Of a stretch of DNA of 55,370 bases, positions 18,546 to 29,168 are shown one piece after another. Numbering within the stretch: the first letter of the stretch is position 1; each line of letters opens with the position of its first letter. The notes below the pieces were generated by a model. That model did no database searches. It was not told the DNA's origin and saw nothing but the letters and a program-made list of their open reading frames with translations. The position numbers were made by a program, and so were the translations under genes. The stretch covers positions 2,246,688 through 2,302,057 of the forward strand of contig BFEA01000150.1 in assembly GCA_003427395.1 (NCBI GenBank), in the 5' to 3' direction. The DNA comes from Chara braunii (Eukaryota > Streptophyta > Charophyceae > Charales > Characeae).

Positions 18546-18664
18546 GATTTTTTTTCGGCTGGCGCTTCCAGCCATTGAGGTCCGGTACCCCGAAGCCCGA
18601 ACTTTGCGTAGCGTTAACGGCAACGGCCCGCGGCCGATGTATGGGCCAAGTACTGGTGGTTTAA
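18361..18664. mobile_element. TTAA-flanked MITE, copy 4 (304 bp)
   Basis: The left ends are TTAA-ACCACCACTACTTGGCC (outer) and GAACCACCAGTACTCGGCC (inner, duplicated). The right end is GGCCAAGTACTGGTGGT-TTAA. The interior is GC-rich and non-coding. Confidence 0.75.
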
Positions 18665-18728
18665 GCCGGAGCTCTAATATCCAGATAGACACCATGGGAA
18701 TGATTATATCAAGAGGGAGAAGGTCAAC

Positions 18729-18828
18729 TCCACTTTCTCAACTGTCTCAACTGTCTCAACTTTCTCAACTTTCTCGACTGTCTCAACTTTCTCAACTGTC
18801 TCAACTTTCTCCACTTTCTCAACTTTCA
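18729..18828. repeat. 9-bp minisatellite (TTTCTCAAC/TGTCTCAAC)
   Basis: About eleven units of CTCAACTKT. The Ser-Gln-Leu frame is a by-product of the 9-bp period. Confidence 0.9.
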
Positions 18829-18869
18829 AGATCAAGATCAAGATCTCTATTCAAACCGCCTTGAAGGAG

Positions 18870-18970
18870 CCCTTCCCACTCCCCTCCCTTCTTCCCCCTC
18901 CCCTTCCCCCCCCTCCCTTTCCTCCTCCCTCCTTCCCCCCTCCCCCCTCCCCCCTCCCCCCTCCTCCCAA
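18870..18970. repeat. C/T-rich low-complexity tract
   Basis: CCCCTCC and CTTCCCCC runs with no other content. Confidence 0.9.
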
Positions 18971-19355
18971 TATAATGGTGCTGCAAAGACAAGTAAAATT
19001 GCATGCCGAGATTTCTATCGATAACCAATGATTGTAATTTTGCAGTATTATGCAGTATTACTAATTTCTTACGCTTTTGTCGTTTGCGCTATTACATGGC
19101 AAGGCATACAGGATGCCAATGGCTTTTCCCCAAAAAAAAAAAAAAAAAAAAGCACCATTACGGGAACCCTCATCCTCGCAAAGAACCCGAAAATACGGGG
19201 GCCCCATTACCCAGCATCCCCACTGAGGCAGATATACCCCATTTGTGACATCTGACACGTATACAAATATGAGATACTACAGGACTGCAGGGTCGTGGGT
19301 GGGATGAATGGGGTCCAGGGGGGGTTCACCAATATCGGAGACAGTGTGGTCACCT

Positions 19356-19676
19356 TTGCTAATCGAAAAATGTGATGGCAGAGATGTGCACCTGGACTCT
19401 AGCAGGGCCCAAATACAGATCGCCGCTAGGCACAAGTACTTGTTGGAGTATACACCCCGCTTGCTAATCAAAAATGTGATGGCAGAGAGGTGCATGTGGA
19501 CTCTCGCAGGGCACAAATACAGTTCGCCGCTAGTCACACGTATTTGTCGGAGAGAATTCAGCGCGCTTGCTAAAAAACCAAAAAATGTGATGGCGGAGAG
19601 GTGCACCTGGACTCTCGCAGGCCACAAATACAGTTCGTCGCTAGATACATGTACTTGTCGGAGAACACACCCCACT
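19356..19676. repeat. Satellite-like triplication, 105-110-bp unit
   Basis: Three diverged copies start TTGCTAA at 19356, 19461 and 19567. Each holds AATGTGATGGC and GCAGRGCMCAAATACAG-like segments followed by TCGCCGCTAG. The spacing (105, then 106) is not constant modulo 3, so it is not a protein repeat. Confidence 0.85.
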
Positions 19677-20103
19677 TCGAAAGGTTATCAGCCAGAGGAA
19701 AGCCCTCTGCACAGATGTCACACAAAACCACCTACCTTGTCATTCCAGTTATGGCCCACGGAAATAGGAACCGCACCATGGCAATTTTATGGGCCGCTGG
19801 ACTCAAACAGAAGTTGCTGCCTCCCCCTTCGCCCCCCCTCCCCGAAAGGCCAACCACACCATGACCACAAATGAACAAATCAGACTTTTGAACCAGAAAC
19901 AGATACAAAAATGACTGCTAGCATGGCTGGCCCTTATCACATCGGCAGGCACTGACCCCTTGATTTGGTTGGAAAACAGATCCTGGCCCCTTCCCAAGGG
20001 GCTCTCGCCTGACCTGACTAACCAACAGATCTCTGGATGCCCAGCAGCAATAATACTAGACATCTGGAATGATCCATTTTGGCCCCGCTCTCCCGAAAAC
20101 CGG

Positions 20104-20166
20104 GCGTAAGATACCTTTGATGGATAAGATAAAAAACGTATCTTATCCGTCAAAGGTATCTTACGC
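20104..20166 (+). other. Near-perfect 28-bp-stem hairpin
   Basis: GCGTAAGATACCTTTGATGG then ATAAGATA, a 7-nt loop, and the exact reverse complement except one position, where the RNA would form a G-U pair. The total is 63 nt. It may be a small MITE or a hairpin RNA precursor; no homologous copy was found in the window. Confidence 0.7.
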
Positions 20167-20173
20167 CAACAGG

Positions 20174-20211
20174 GATGCTGGCTGGACCTGTTTTCCAGCC
20201 AGCAGGTGATG
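20174..20211 (+). repeat. Two-hairpin element, copy H (truncated)
   Basis: GATGCTGGCTGGACCTGTTT then TCCAGCCAGCAGGTGATG keeps hairpin 1, here extended, but loses hairpin 2. The same variant recurs complete at 20309. Confidence 0.6.
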
Positions 20212-20264
20212 GGAAGAATTCTGCCAACAACCCCTTTTCAATAGCAGATGGACACCGGGAGGGG

Positions 20265-20295
<31 letters not shown>

Positions 20296-20308
20296 GATGT
20301 ATTGAAGG

Positions 20309-20372
20309 GATGCTGGGTGGACCTGTTTTCCAGCCAGCAGGTGATGCTCCCCACCAATAGATGGAGCAGCCT
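20309..20372 (+). repeat. Two-hairpin element, copy I
   Basis: It carries the variant hairpin 1 (GCTGGGTGGACCTGTTTTCC...AGC) and an intact hairpin 2 (GCTCC-CCACCAATAGAT-GGAGC). It follows an A-tract of about 30. Confidence 0.75.
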
Positions 20373-20491
20373 GTCAGGCAAAACCTCAATCCCGGTGGCT
20401 CTCCTTTTTTTTTTATAAGAAATAGCCCTTGTGTAAGCCCTCTATCCTGGCGGCAGAAAGAGAACTGTCAGCATTGAGGTCTTATCTGTCG

Positions 20492-20547
20492 GGCTGCTCC
20501 ATCTATTGGTGGGGAGCGGCACCTGCTGGAAACCGGGTCCAGCGTCC
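20492..20547 (-). repeat. Two-hairpin element, copy J
   Basis: The reverse complement reads GACGCTGGACCCGGTTTCCA, GCAGGTGCCGCTCCCCACC and AATAGATGGAGCAGC. Both hairpins are intact. It is inverted relative to copy I, 120 bp away. Confidence 0.8.
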
Positions 20548-20897
20548 CGTAGGGACATCTTGTAATACAGAGAAAACGTTTTCCTGGACGTTTCTCTTGT
20601 CAGCCCGGATCGGGGCTCCGCTTTCCCTGTTGGAAGCTGCTATGAATACCCATCCCATTTTGGAGCACCCCTTGTGTATTAGCTCAGTCCTATTCAACAG
20701 CCCCCCTGTTCATTGTTTCCATAAAACCCTTTACACCCCTACACCCTCTGCACCCCATGCATACCCATCCATGATCTTGGGGCCCACAGATTCACACTGG
20801 GCTGTACTACGATGCAATGCAACGTAATGCAATACAGTGCTAAATGCAATACCGTGCAATGGAGAACACCCCTAGTAGCCGCTCGGGCTTTTTCTTC

Positions 20898-20923
20898 AAC
20901 AAACAAACAAACAAACAAACAAA

Positions 20924-20968
<45 letters not shown>
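20898..20968. repeat. (AAAC)n and A-tract
   Basis: Seven CAAA units followed by a run of more than 40 A. Confidence 0.95.
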
Positions 20969-20969
<1 letters not shown>

Positions 20970-20974
<5 letters not shown>

Positions 20975-21890
20975 TGGAGAGCAAATGACCGAGTAAATGA
21001 AGGTTATGCCAGTAAAGGCTTTCCACAAGGGGTGTCTTCCCAGGGGTGTGTTCTTCACTGCACACACTCCCCATGCATCAAAAATCATTGAAAAATGGAA
21101 TTTTGAGATTGATTCTCCCTCTTACCAGCAAGAGCATCTTAGATATTGCCACCACCCGGTTGACACTAGAGAACGTATAATTGCGTGGGTACCCTTAATG
21201 GATGTGTATCCTCAAAGAACGGTCCAAACCCTAAACCAAATGACCAGGTGGCTATCAGCGGACAGCCCAATCAGATAGGTAATATCATTAAAGTATACCA
21301 TTTTATTTTTTTTTATTTTTTTTTTGTATCATTGAAGTATACCCTAATGGAGAGATTCTCCTTTTTTTATTTTTGAACCGCCACACGATAATACATTCCT
21401 CCCCACCTTTGGTCTGGATAAGACCACATATGGCCATGGGTCCCGGCTAACCAGCTATTTAGAATCAGGGTATTACGGCAGAGAGAAAAATAGTTGGTTT
21501 AAAAATCAGACACACGGATCTGTCATCTGTCCCTTGACCCTACAAATTGGATAGGGCCAACCTCAGAGGGCAGAGGAAAAAACGATACCCCGTCCCGATC
21601 TGTTCACACTTCGACTGCGAAATCGATGTATAGAAATGCTTTGTCCAATGCGGTCCTGTAGGCCGAAAGCCTGAACGCCGCGGCGCATTCATGGGGACGC
21701 CCCGCGGCCAATAATTGGCCCAAGTAATCGTAGTAACTATGGTTTAAAATGGTTTACGGATAGGGTGGAAGCTAGATGGATGACGCAACTGAAGGGTAGG
21801 TAGGTAAGGGAGATCTACCTCTACAGCCAATCAAATGGTTCGGAGCTATCGAAGCTAACTCTGTCTGCTAAAGTGGAATCTCTGCAGTGG
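20970..21890. other. Anonymous sequence, no gene
   Basis: No gene is recognised. A short direct repeat (ATCATTRAAGTATACC) occurs at about 21286 and 21330. A decayed TTAA-MITE-like end (CCCAAGTAATCG...GGTTTAA) lies near 21718-21748. Confidence 0.4.
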
Positions 21891-21993
21891 CAGGGGCAAG
21901 GTCCCACTCGTGCAAATTAGGAGATTTCGGCTGTTGATTTTTGCTATCTACGGTCAGTATCTCTTAATTCGTGCAAGCGGGACCTAACCCCAG
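21891..21993. mobile_element. hAT-like foldback MITE, diverged copy C
   Basis: CAGGGGCAAGGTCCCACTCG at the left and CGGGACCTAACCCC at the right are inverted. GTGCAAATTAGGAGAT pairs with ATCTCTTAATTCGTGC. The CAGGGG terminus is typical of hAT elements. It shares only the GGTCCCACT end with copies A and B. Confidence 0.65.
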
Positions 21994-22677
21994 ATTGAAC
22001 ATCAATGTGTAGTAACTGTAGTTATATTCCAATCAATGTCTGGATAAAAGATCAGTTCACCTTGTGACTGGAATAGAGGGGTATTGCACTGCCCTGTTGC
22101 AAATTATGCAAGTCGGTAATCCCAGCGAGGACAATCTCGGATAGCATTGACCATATTTTATTATATTTTCCTTAAGTGTTCTGGGCCCCATTTTTAAAAA
22201 TATGGTGTCCGGATCCGTTTGATGAGTTCACACAGATTGCTTTTTGAATATAGAATAAAACCAACAAACCAATAGATGCAGCCTCTCACCACCAGGTGGT
22301 AGTGGTGTCTGCACTTATCTCAGCACCACTAGCACTGGTGCGGTCGTGTTCGTAACAAAAAAAAAAAAAAAAACCGACACCTCAACGAAATGGGAAAACA
22401 GACATGAGCGGATACTACACTTATGAGGATGTGTTGAAACTTGAAATCCTTTTTTTTTTTTTTTTTTTTTTCGAAACTTGAAATCCTTCAAAGTATCCAA
22501 CAATTCAATCATTGCTGGCTTGGGGGCAGCATCCAAGGGGGAAATCGGGACAGGTTAAGTGGAATGCGGCCCACAGACAATTTTGCTAGTGGCAAAGGTA
22601 CGCCTTGAGGTAATAAAAAACTCAAAAAATGAAGTCCATGAGTCTCTGTCTGACCTCTGCAACAGGAAAACTTGCAG

Positions 22678-22736
22678 CACAGGCTCTGTCTGACCTCAGC
22701 AACATTTCCTTTTTCAGCGGTCAGACAGAGCCTGTG
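22678..22736. other. Perfect 18-bp inverted repeat
   Basis: CACAGGCTCTGTCTGACC and GGTCAGACAGAGCCTGTG are separated by 23 nt. A third, direct partial copy (GTCTCTGTCTGACCTCTGC) lies at 22642. The function is unknown. Confidence 0.75.
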
Positions 22737-23174
22737 TTCTTCCGACTTCTTCGACTTATGGCAAGAAGGGGCACCGACTGATGCTCGCTAGAATCGAAAA
22801 GGAGCCGGGACCGTAAGAGAAAAACAAAAAAGAAAAACAAAAAAGAAAAACAAAAAAGAAAAAAAAGAAACACAGAAAAGACCATCCCGGTCCATCCCTT
22901 TATAGTTTTCAAAGCAGAGATTAAAAGCTGTGTGCATGCTTTTTTTTTTTTTTTTTTTTTTAATAAAACAACCCGAACAGGTGCGAGGGGTGCTGGTACA
23001 AGCAGGCACCACTAGCACTATCGGGGGGGGCTCCATCTAATCTGTGTGCATGTTAACGGAACTGTAGGTGTGTGGAGAGTCTGGAGACCCAATGGCGCGG
23101 CACAGCCAGCATAAAGTAGAGAGACCCCCCTTCGCGATCTGTGTTCGAATCTGTTCGATGACTCTCCGATCTAT

Positions 23175-23240
23175 GCAGGGAAGGCATGGTGTCTACGCAG
23201 GGAAGGCATGGTGTCTACGCAGGGAAGGCATGGTGTGTGC
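23175..23240. repeat. 22-bp minisatellite x3
   Basis: GCAGGGAAGGCATGGTGTCT plus AC is repeated at 23175, 23197 and 23219 with near identity. Confidence 0.9.
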
Positions 23241-23725
23241 ACATATACGAGGAAAGGGGGGAGGTTGAGCCCGACTATTCTCTGGACGGTGTAGAGCTTG
23301 CAAGTGCACACGTCCACATAACGTTCCTGCCTGACCGGCCACACCGAGTGGGATTATGCCACTCGGGTATTGAAAGAAAAATCTGAAAAAGTGAATATAT
23401 TTCCCTCCGTGAGCACCCTGCCGGCACTGTCCCATAGGGTCCGTGAATAATTTGATATAACATGCAAAAGGTTCATTCTAGCACTGAAATGACCCAGACG
23501 ATGCAGGATGTACGTACGAATAATTCAGGTCCATGTCTGTCATGTGATTCAGTGGAGCCCGATGTAGTCGTCTTCCCCCTAACTGCCATAGACAGGACTC
23601 CTATGTCCACACTAGCCGCACTACTGTCATTCTCTAGGCACACAGCATGGTGCCTCTTCCTCTATCCAGCGGAAAACAATGTCTGCAAAATCAGAAACGC
23701 TATAGGGGTTGCAAAATTATAATCT
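23241..23725. other. Anonymous sequence, no gene
   Basis: Short overlapping frames occur on both strands, and no domain or repeat is recognised. Confidence 0.4.
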
Positions 23726-23840
23726 ACGAGACTACATTAATGGCGCAGTATGCACCGTGGCCTCGCCGTAGCGCTGCAATTATAATTTAGGAGACTACAT
23801 TAATGGCGCAGTATGCACCGTGGCCTCGCTGTAGCGCTAA
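23715..23840. repeat. Tandem duplication, 63-bp unit
   Basis: GAGACTACATTAATGGCGCA occurs at 23728 and 23791 within otherwise matching units ending GTAGCGCT. Confidence 0.9.
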
Positions 23841-24318
23841 CAGAAAATTTGGTTCTTCATTTATTTCTGCGGATTGCACGGTAGGGGGAGGTTCATTGCG
23901 ATCTCAGCAGTTTCGGTCCGCTTGCTTTGGCTGTGCCAACTCCATTGGCTTTACCGTCTTCGCCCCGACATAACGCATTTGCCTTGTAAAGGAATATAGA
24001 ATGCAATGCATAGGCGGCTTTCTATTCCGACACAACGCATATGCGCTCTATTCGAACAGCCCTTATTTCCAAATACAATGCATATGCATCTTATTCTGGT
24101 CCACCAGCCGGGCCGCCCAGGCCAACTTGTTCGCCCGCCCGTGCAACGACCGTAGAAGGTCGCAGCAAAAAAAAAGACGACAACAGAAACTCCAAAAATT
24201 TCTGAAAAACAATTGTGCTGTGCAGAAAATAAACTGAGCAACTTTTGCCTCCGCGTCGCATCAAAATTCTTTACCAAATTATATGTGTATATATATCGTA
24301 TATATATCGTCACAAACA

Positions 24319-24551
24319 GAACTCCCCGGTAAACCGTAGGCAGAGAGAGAAGAGTATATATATGTATATATATATAGGGTTCAGCTTCCTGATGAGTCAG
24401 TGAAACTCAACGAAACAGTTTGTCACAGCCCCTCGTTTGTTGTCCTCTTCTCCCTATGTAGTCAAACAGAGCTGCCTGGCGGTAAACCGTAGGCAGAGAG
24501 GGAGAAGAGCACAACAAACAAGGGGCTGGGACAAACTGTTTCGTCGTACAT
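24319..24551. repeat. Inverted/direct repeat cluster around a hammerhead-like core
   Basis: GAAACAGTTTGTCACAGCCC...CTCTTCTCCC (24412-24455) is the inverse of 24499-24543 over about 45 bp. GGTAAACCGTAGGCAGAGAG occurs directly at about 24330 and 24481. This arrangement suggests a decayed compact repeat element. Confidence 0.6.
24389..24424 (+). ncRNA. Hammerhead-ribozyme-like core (tentative)
   Basis: CTGATGA (24389-24395), a weak stem-II segment, CGAAAC (24411-24416), a 3-bp closed stem III (ACA-GTT-TGT) and the cleavage triplet GTC (24422-24424) occur in the order and spacing of a hammerhead. However, the first two stem-I pairs next to the core are mismatched and stem II has an internal loop. 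The match may be chance or a decayed retrozyme. Confidence 0.25.
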
Positions 24552-24835
24552 GCATTAAATTCGACCCACAAAACGAAGGGCCGAAGGCCAGAGCACGTTC
24601 CCACATGTCATGGGTAGAAATCAACGTGGGTTTCTATTATGGGTAAAAAAAAAAAAAAGTGTTGCCCGCCACGAATTCGAAATCACATGAACAATTCTCC
24701 CCTCCGTTTACGCCGGAGACCTTACGAATGAAATACCGCCTGCACTTTTTTCTTTTTTTTTCAAATGTCCAAAGATCCAAACACAACACACACTTACCAC
24801 TCGGAAATTGAAAGCTACGAATGGGCGTCATGAAA

Positions 24836-24995
24836 AAAAAAAACCGCCAGCCAGTACTTCTGCGGCACTTTTCTCCGGGGCCAGAAACCGGACCGCAGGC
24901 CTGACCATTTTGCTCGGGAGGCCAAGCCGTGAACGTTGTGCCGATATACAAGCCATATATTTGTTTTCATAGAGGGGAAACGTACCGGTGGTTGA
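24836..24995. mobile_element. TTAA-type MITE, badly degenerate copy
   Basis: AACCGCCAGCCAGTACTTC at the left and GAAACGTACCGGTGGTTGAAG at the right resemble the family ends. No TTAA is left. Confidence 0.35.
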
Positions 24996-24999
24996 AGAG

Positions 25000-25680
25000 A
25001 AGTTATAGAACAGACAAAATATAAGATGATGATCTGAAGACTCTGAAGGAGGAAGATGAACAGGAGAGTACCTCCGCCTCCTCCCTTTACTATGCGGCCT
25101 CCCTTTCATCGCGTGCAAGTACAAAAAAAAACAAACAGAATTGAAGGTAATAAAGAGTAGGCAATGTGGCAAAAAAGACGAAACTCGTTCTTCGAGAGTC
25201 CGTAGATCTCGATCCAAGGGTCGAACGAGAACGAATCCCACATATAAGAGTAAATAAACACTTAAAAAAAGGGAGCAGTTACGGCACATGGGGATGTGGG
25301 CAGCTGGTGTGTGCTAAACAAGCAAATCAACATTGCGGCGATGATTGCGCACGCAACCTTGTACGTGAGAGGATACACAAATAAAAGGGGGGATAACCCA
25401 AAGAAAGAGCTGCAAGAACAAATAAAAGGGAGGGGGGGGGGGGGGGGTAATCCAAAGAAAGCCAAAATGACGAGGGTCACGAAAGGGTAGGGATATAGCG
25501 CATCTCTTGTGCTCCATGTTGCTTGGTATAGAGAGATAAAGCTGTTTCATTGTTCGGATTAGCTCATCATCGCAAATGGGATTCATTGTCGTCCACAATA
25601 GAGGCAAAGCTGCTTCGGTTCCGTATCTAGTCATCTTGGTGGAACAGGGGGCTGTTGCAGTGAAAATCTACACCACACAT
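25000..25680. other. Anonymous sequence with a 17-bp G-run
   Basis: No gene is recognised. A G-homopolymer occurs at 25431-25447. Confidence 0.4.
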
Positions 25681-25726
25681 TCACACAGTCACAGAGGCGA
25701 GAACATTACATACCATTGTACTTTCA

Positions 25727-25755
25727 GGGCATCCATTAAAATTGCACCGGTACAT
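25727..25755 (+). pseudogene. U6 snRNA 5' fragment
   Basis: GCATCCATTAAAATTGCACC is the U6 segment just after the 5' hairpin. It is flanked by the inverted pair CAGTCACAGAGG (25687) and CCTCTGTGACTG (25762). The same U6 segment restarts at 25799. Confidence 0.55.
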
Positions 25756-25798
25756 TTCATGGCCTCTGTGACTGAAGGAATCATATCTGGGTACCCAA

Positions 25799-25896
25799 GG
25801 CATCCATTAAAATTACATACCAGAGAAGAGAAGATTAGCATGGCCACTGCACACAAGGACACCAAACAGAAATCGGGAAATGGTCCAATTTTAATT
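25799..25896 (+). pseudogene. U6 snRNA retrosequence, degenerate
   Basis: GGCATCCATTAAAATTACAT, AGAGAAGATTAGCATGGCCA, CAAGGACACC and AATCGGGAAATGGTCCAATT follow the order of U6, with the 5' hairpin missing. T- and A-rich sequence follows. Confidence 0.8.
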
Positions 25897-25949
25897 TTTT
25901 TTCATTGAAAAAAAAAATAAAAAAATCCTACAATGTACGTTTTGACATC

Positions 25950-26003
25950 GGACGCTGGAGCCGGTTTCCAGCAGGCGATGCTCCTTACCAGCTGAATGGA
26001 GCC
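25950..26003 (+). repeat. Two-hairpin element, copy K
   Basis: GACGCTGGAGCCGGTTTCCA then GCAGGCGATGCTCCTTACC. Hairpin 1 is intact and hairpin 2 has diverged. It lies 54 bp after a U6 retrosequence, with an A-rich stretch between. Confidence 0.65.
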
Positions 26004-26610
26004 TCCCCTAGCAGGCGCTGTGAATTGGTTTGGCCCTCCGCCACGCTGCCTTCCGCAGGGGGGAACAACCAATCTTCAACCCTTGGCCTATTTTCTCTCC
26101 CCATCCCTCCCACCTCCGCCGCCGATTACAATGCCGGTGGATGTTATCGGCGTAGGACCCAAAACGCAATTTTGAGAATTTTTTACATGATTTTGTACAG
26201 CCATCTTCGCTCAAACTTAACATGCATGGCGTTCACTAGAGGATCGGAGTCTCCGAATTAACGAATAGACGGGTGGGGTGGTGGTCCCCACACAGTCTCC
26301 AGGGCAACGAGTAGACAGGGGACAGTGCAGTCCCATCCATCTGGTTCTCAACCATGAGGAGCGCACACAAACTGTCGCACACACAGCGCAGTCAGTATCC
26401 GAGGTGGTCCCCACGCTGGGTAACTGAACAGTTGGGACACCGGTGGACCCCTACCCAGATAGAATCAGACGAGCTAGCAGAACTAGATAATTCTGAACTA
26501 CCTGCAGCCGGTCAGGTCCATGATACTATCTCAAGGCCGTTGCCCTTTTACGAAGAGCCGAGGAAAGCAGAGGAGGACACAAGATACAGATAATTTTAAC
26601 GAGAAGAGTG

Positions 26611-26680
26611 ACTGGACTAGCTCAGTTGGTACGCCCATGACCTGTTGAAATACAGACCAAAGCTCGAATCCAGTTGAGAT
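26611..26680 (+). repeat. tRNA-derived SINE-like sequence
   Basis: CTAGCTCAGTTGGTACGCC is a good Pol III A box, and AGCTCGAATCCAG 35 nt later resembles a B box. The acceptor stem does not close, so it is a tRNA-related retrosequence and not a tRNA gene. Confidence 0.55.
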
Positions 26681-26689
26681 ACAAGGCCG

Positions 26690-27045
26690 AAGGGCTGTAG
26701 GGTATATGCTTTTCCCCTAAAACGACCGCTCTTCGAGCCGCCTCATCTCGTATAAGCGCCAGGGGGTTTGCATCACAGCTCCAGGCACGAAGTGCAGCAA
26801 GACATGCTGGACACGAACCTGGACTGACGGTTGTCCCAAATGCATGACTTGATATGAAAATTTGCTCCTGATTTACATTTGCATCACAGCTCCAGGCACG
26901 AAGTGCAGCAAGACGTGCTGGACACGAAGTGCAGACGCTTCACGTCTGCTCTTCGATGATTCAGAAAATAAAATAATACAAGGGGAAGGTGGGGGCAGTG
27001 TGTCTCATGATGGAACAAATCTGTTATAAGAAGTGAGGATGTGGA
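26690..27045. other. Anonymous sequence with a 48-bp direct repeat
   Basis: TTTGCATCACAGCTCCAGGC through GTGCTGGACACGAA occurs at about 26768 and 26877. No gene is recognised. Confidence 0.6.
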
Positions 27046-27046
27046 C

Positions 27047-27255
27047 GTAGTACTAGTAGTAGTAGTAGTTGTACTAGTAGTAGTAGTAGTAGGAGGAGGA
27101 GGAGAAGGAGGAGAAGACGAGGAAGGAGGAGGAGGAGGAGGAAGAGAAGACGAGGAAGAAGCCGAGGAAGAAGGAGAGGACGAAGGAGAGGAAGGAGAGG
27201 AAGAGGAAGAGGAAGAGGAAGAGGAAGAGGAAGAAGAAGACGAAGGAGGAGGAGG
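27047..27255. repeat. (TAG)n then GA-rich trinucleotide tract
   Basis: TAGTAGTAG passes into GGAGGAGGA and GAAGAGGAA for 200 bp. The acidic and serine-rich frames are artefacts. Confidence 0.95.
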
Positions 27256-27462
27256 GCCGGTACATTCAGAGCACCACAAGTTCCTTTCCCAGCATCTATT
27301 TTTTTGCAACATGGTGGCGAACCCGCACGTTAACAGGGGCTTGGCCTACCGGAAGGTAAAGTTCAGCGACACCAGGGAAAAACAAATTATTTTGCGCCCC
27401 TCCGTTTTCGCTTTTTTCTTTTTCTGGGGTGAAATCCATCTGGGTTGGTACCAAGAGGCTCG

Positions 27463-27484
27463 GGGGGGGGGGGGGGGGGGGGGG
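27463..27484. repeat. G-homopolymer, ~22
   Basis: A G-run of doubtful length in a short-read assembly. Confidence 0.9.
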
Positions 27485-27539
27485 TGATTTGAATCATAAT
27501 CAGGGCAGAAAAGGAAAACCAGACAGGTTTGGCCACAAT

Positions 27540-27850
27540 GAAATAAACACATCAGAGAACTCGGACTAGAACAGGAAGAAATTTCAAGAAAAAGAATAAG
27601 AAAAAAGAAAAAAGAAAAGACAACTCAAGGGCCACAATGAAAGATAAACACATCCAAGAAGTCAGAACAAAACAGGAAAAAAATTCCAAGGAAACAAAAA
27701 AGAAAGGAAAAACTTTTGGAGAGACAAGACCAAACTTCAAAAAAAGAAAAAAAAAAGAAAAAAACAAATACACCGTAATATGACACGGATTGCCTCGTAT
27801 GAACCCANCGAGAACTCGGACTAAAACAGAAAGAAATTTCGAGAAAAGAA
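27540..27850. repeat. A-rich diverged tandem repeat, ~3 units
   Basis: AACTCGGACTARAACAG followed by AAGAAATTTC occurs at 27559 and 27812, with a diverged unit (GTCAGAACAAAACAGG) at 27661. ATAAACACATC precedes two of them. An N lies at 27808. Confidence 0.65.
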
Positions 27851-28005
27851 GAAAAAAAGAAAAAATAATAAACATCCTTAGGAGAAAACTTGAGAGCAAA
27901 CTTCAGAAAAAAGAAAAACAGGAAATAAAAAAAGAAGTGACACCGTAGTGTAACTCCCCCCCCCCCCCCAAAAAAAAAAAAAAAAAAAAAAATCTCAGAG
28001 AAAAC

Positions 28006-28025
28006 CTGACATCCATTAAAATGAA
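28006..28025 (+). pseudogene. Possible U6 5' fragment
   Basis: GACATCCATTAAAATG matches the segment seen in the U6 copies at 8.1 and 25.8 kb, but it is too short to be sure. Confidence 0.3.
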
Positions 28026-28431
28026 AAATGTTTCAAATTCCTCCAGAATGGGAAAAAAAAAAAAAAAAACCTTACATGTTGTTCTCTGGAGGAGCGAATA
28101 GGCAGAGCAAAAGCAAATCCGACTTCGGCAGAAACATGGGGCACTTGACAAACAACCTGCCGCGAGCCATTCGTTGAATTACCTTTGAATTTCACAGGCC
28201 TCCAATGAAGCTTTAAGGAAAAAAAAAATTAAAAAAATCACATCTCATTTCCAACCATTGCACAACCGCTCTCCAAAGGGTTGTGGTGGTCCCACCAAAG
28301 TGTTCCACAACAGCTGACTGGCCAAATGGGTTGTTTCCACCCACAAGCGTTCTGCCTGCGGTCGACATAAAATTTAGCAGTAGGCAGCAAAAAGAAGAGG
28401 GAGAAGACATCAGCATACCAGACGCAAAATG

Positions 28432-28533
28432 GCTCCCCTTGGGACATCGACTCCCACAACCAAATTGCTCGCCTTGGGACATCGGTCCCAGAAGCGAATT
28501 GCTCGTCAGGACATCTGTCCCATAACCAAAATT
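28432..28533. repeat. ~34-bp minisatellite x3
   Basis: Units GCTCCCCTTGGGACATCG.., GCTCGCCTTGGGACATCG.. and GCTCGTCAGGACATCTG.. each end in ACCAAATT-like sequence. Confidence 0.85.
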
Positions 28534-28539
28534 ACTACT

Positions 28540-29060
28540 GGGGACCCCTCTAGCACATCTTCCGCTGCAGCTCTACTAATCTGCACACCCTGGCTTTCTC
28601 TGACCAAAGAAAACTGTGAAGAACTCAGAAGGTTTTAAGAAAAAAGAACAAAAGGCTTATTGAATCCTGCCTGATCTGTACCAGACACGCAGTATCCACT
28701 CCCTCCCTCTCTCTCCCTACATCCCTCCCATCCTTAAGACTACCGGGTGGCAAGTACCTCCACCGCTTGTATCGACTCTTCGTTCTAACACCAACTCAAT
28801 CAACTCAACTCAGATCTCTCCAGAAGAGCAAGCTCGTTACGATTACAGAGCACAAGACCATGTGTGCTCTCAAGGTGTCTTCACACCAACTACAGGCATA
28901 CTCCAACCGTCGTTTGGAGGCTGAATCTGGCCTTTGACTATGAACAAATACATCCTCGCGTGTGCATGCCTTCCTCCAGCACAATGAATCTATTAACCTG
29001 CCTTCCAAATCCCATTTTATCTATGCACTCCCACCACCGTGGGGGAAGCGACGACTCTAA
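28540..29060. other. Anonymous sequence, no gene
   Basis: Nothing is recognised; there are short overlapping frames on both strands. Confidence 0.4.
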
Positions 29061-29070
29061 CGCACTAAAG

Positions 29071-29168
29071 AGCACGGTCTTCGAATACAGACGCGCGCTC
29101 GCCCCTCGTGCTGTGGGGGAAGTCCCTACAGCACGGTCTTCGAATACAGACGCGCGCTCGCCCCTCGT
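29071..29168. repeat. Direct repeat, 39 bp, 59-bp spacing
   Basis: AGCACGGTCTTCGAATACAG through GCCCCTCGT is identical at 29071 and 29130. Confidence 0.95.

Noticed and set aside
21222-21238. Plant telomere-like CCCTAAA
   Set aside because: A single occurrence only, not an array.
23175-23240. CRISPR-like array
   Set aside because: The 22-bp units are contiguous with no spacers, and the genome is eukaryotic; it is a minisatellite.
27041-27487. Acidic Glu/Gly-rich frame of 148 codons
   Set aside because: It is produced by TAG/GGA/GAA trinucleotide repeats.
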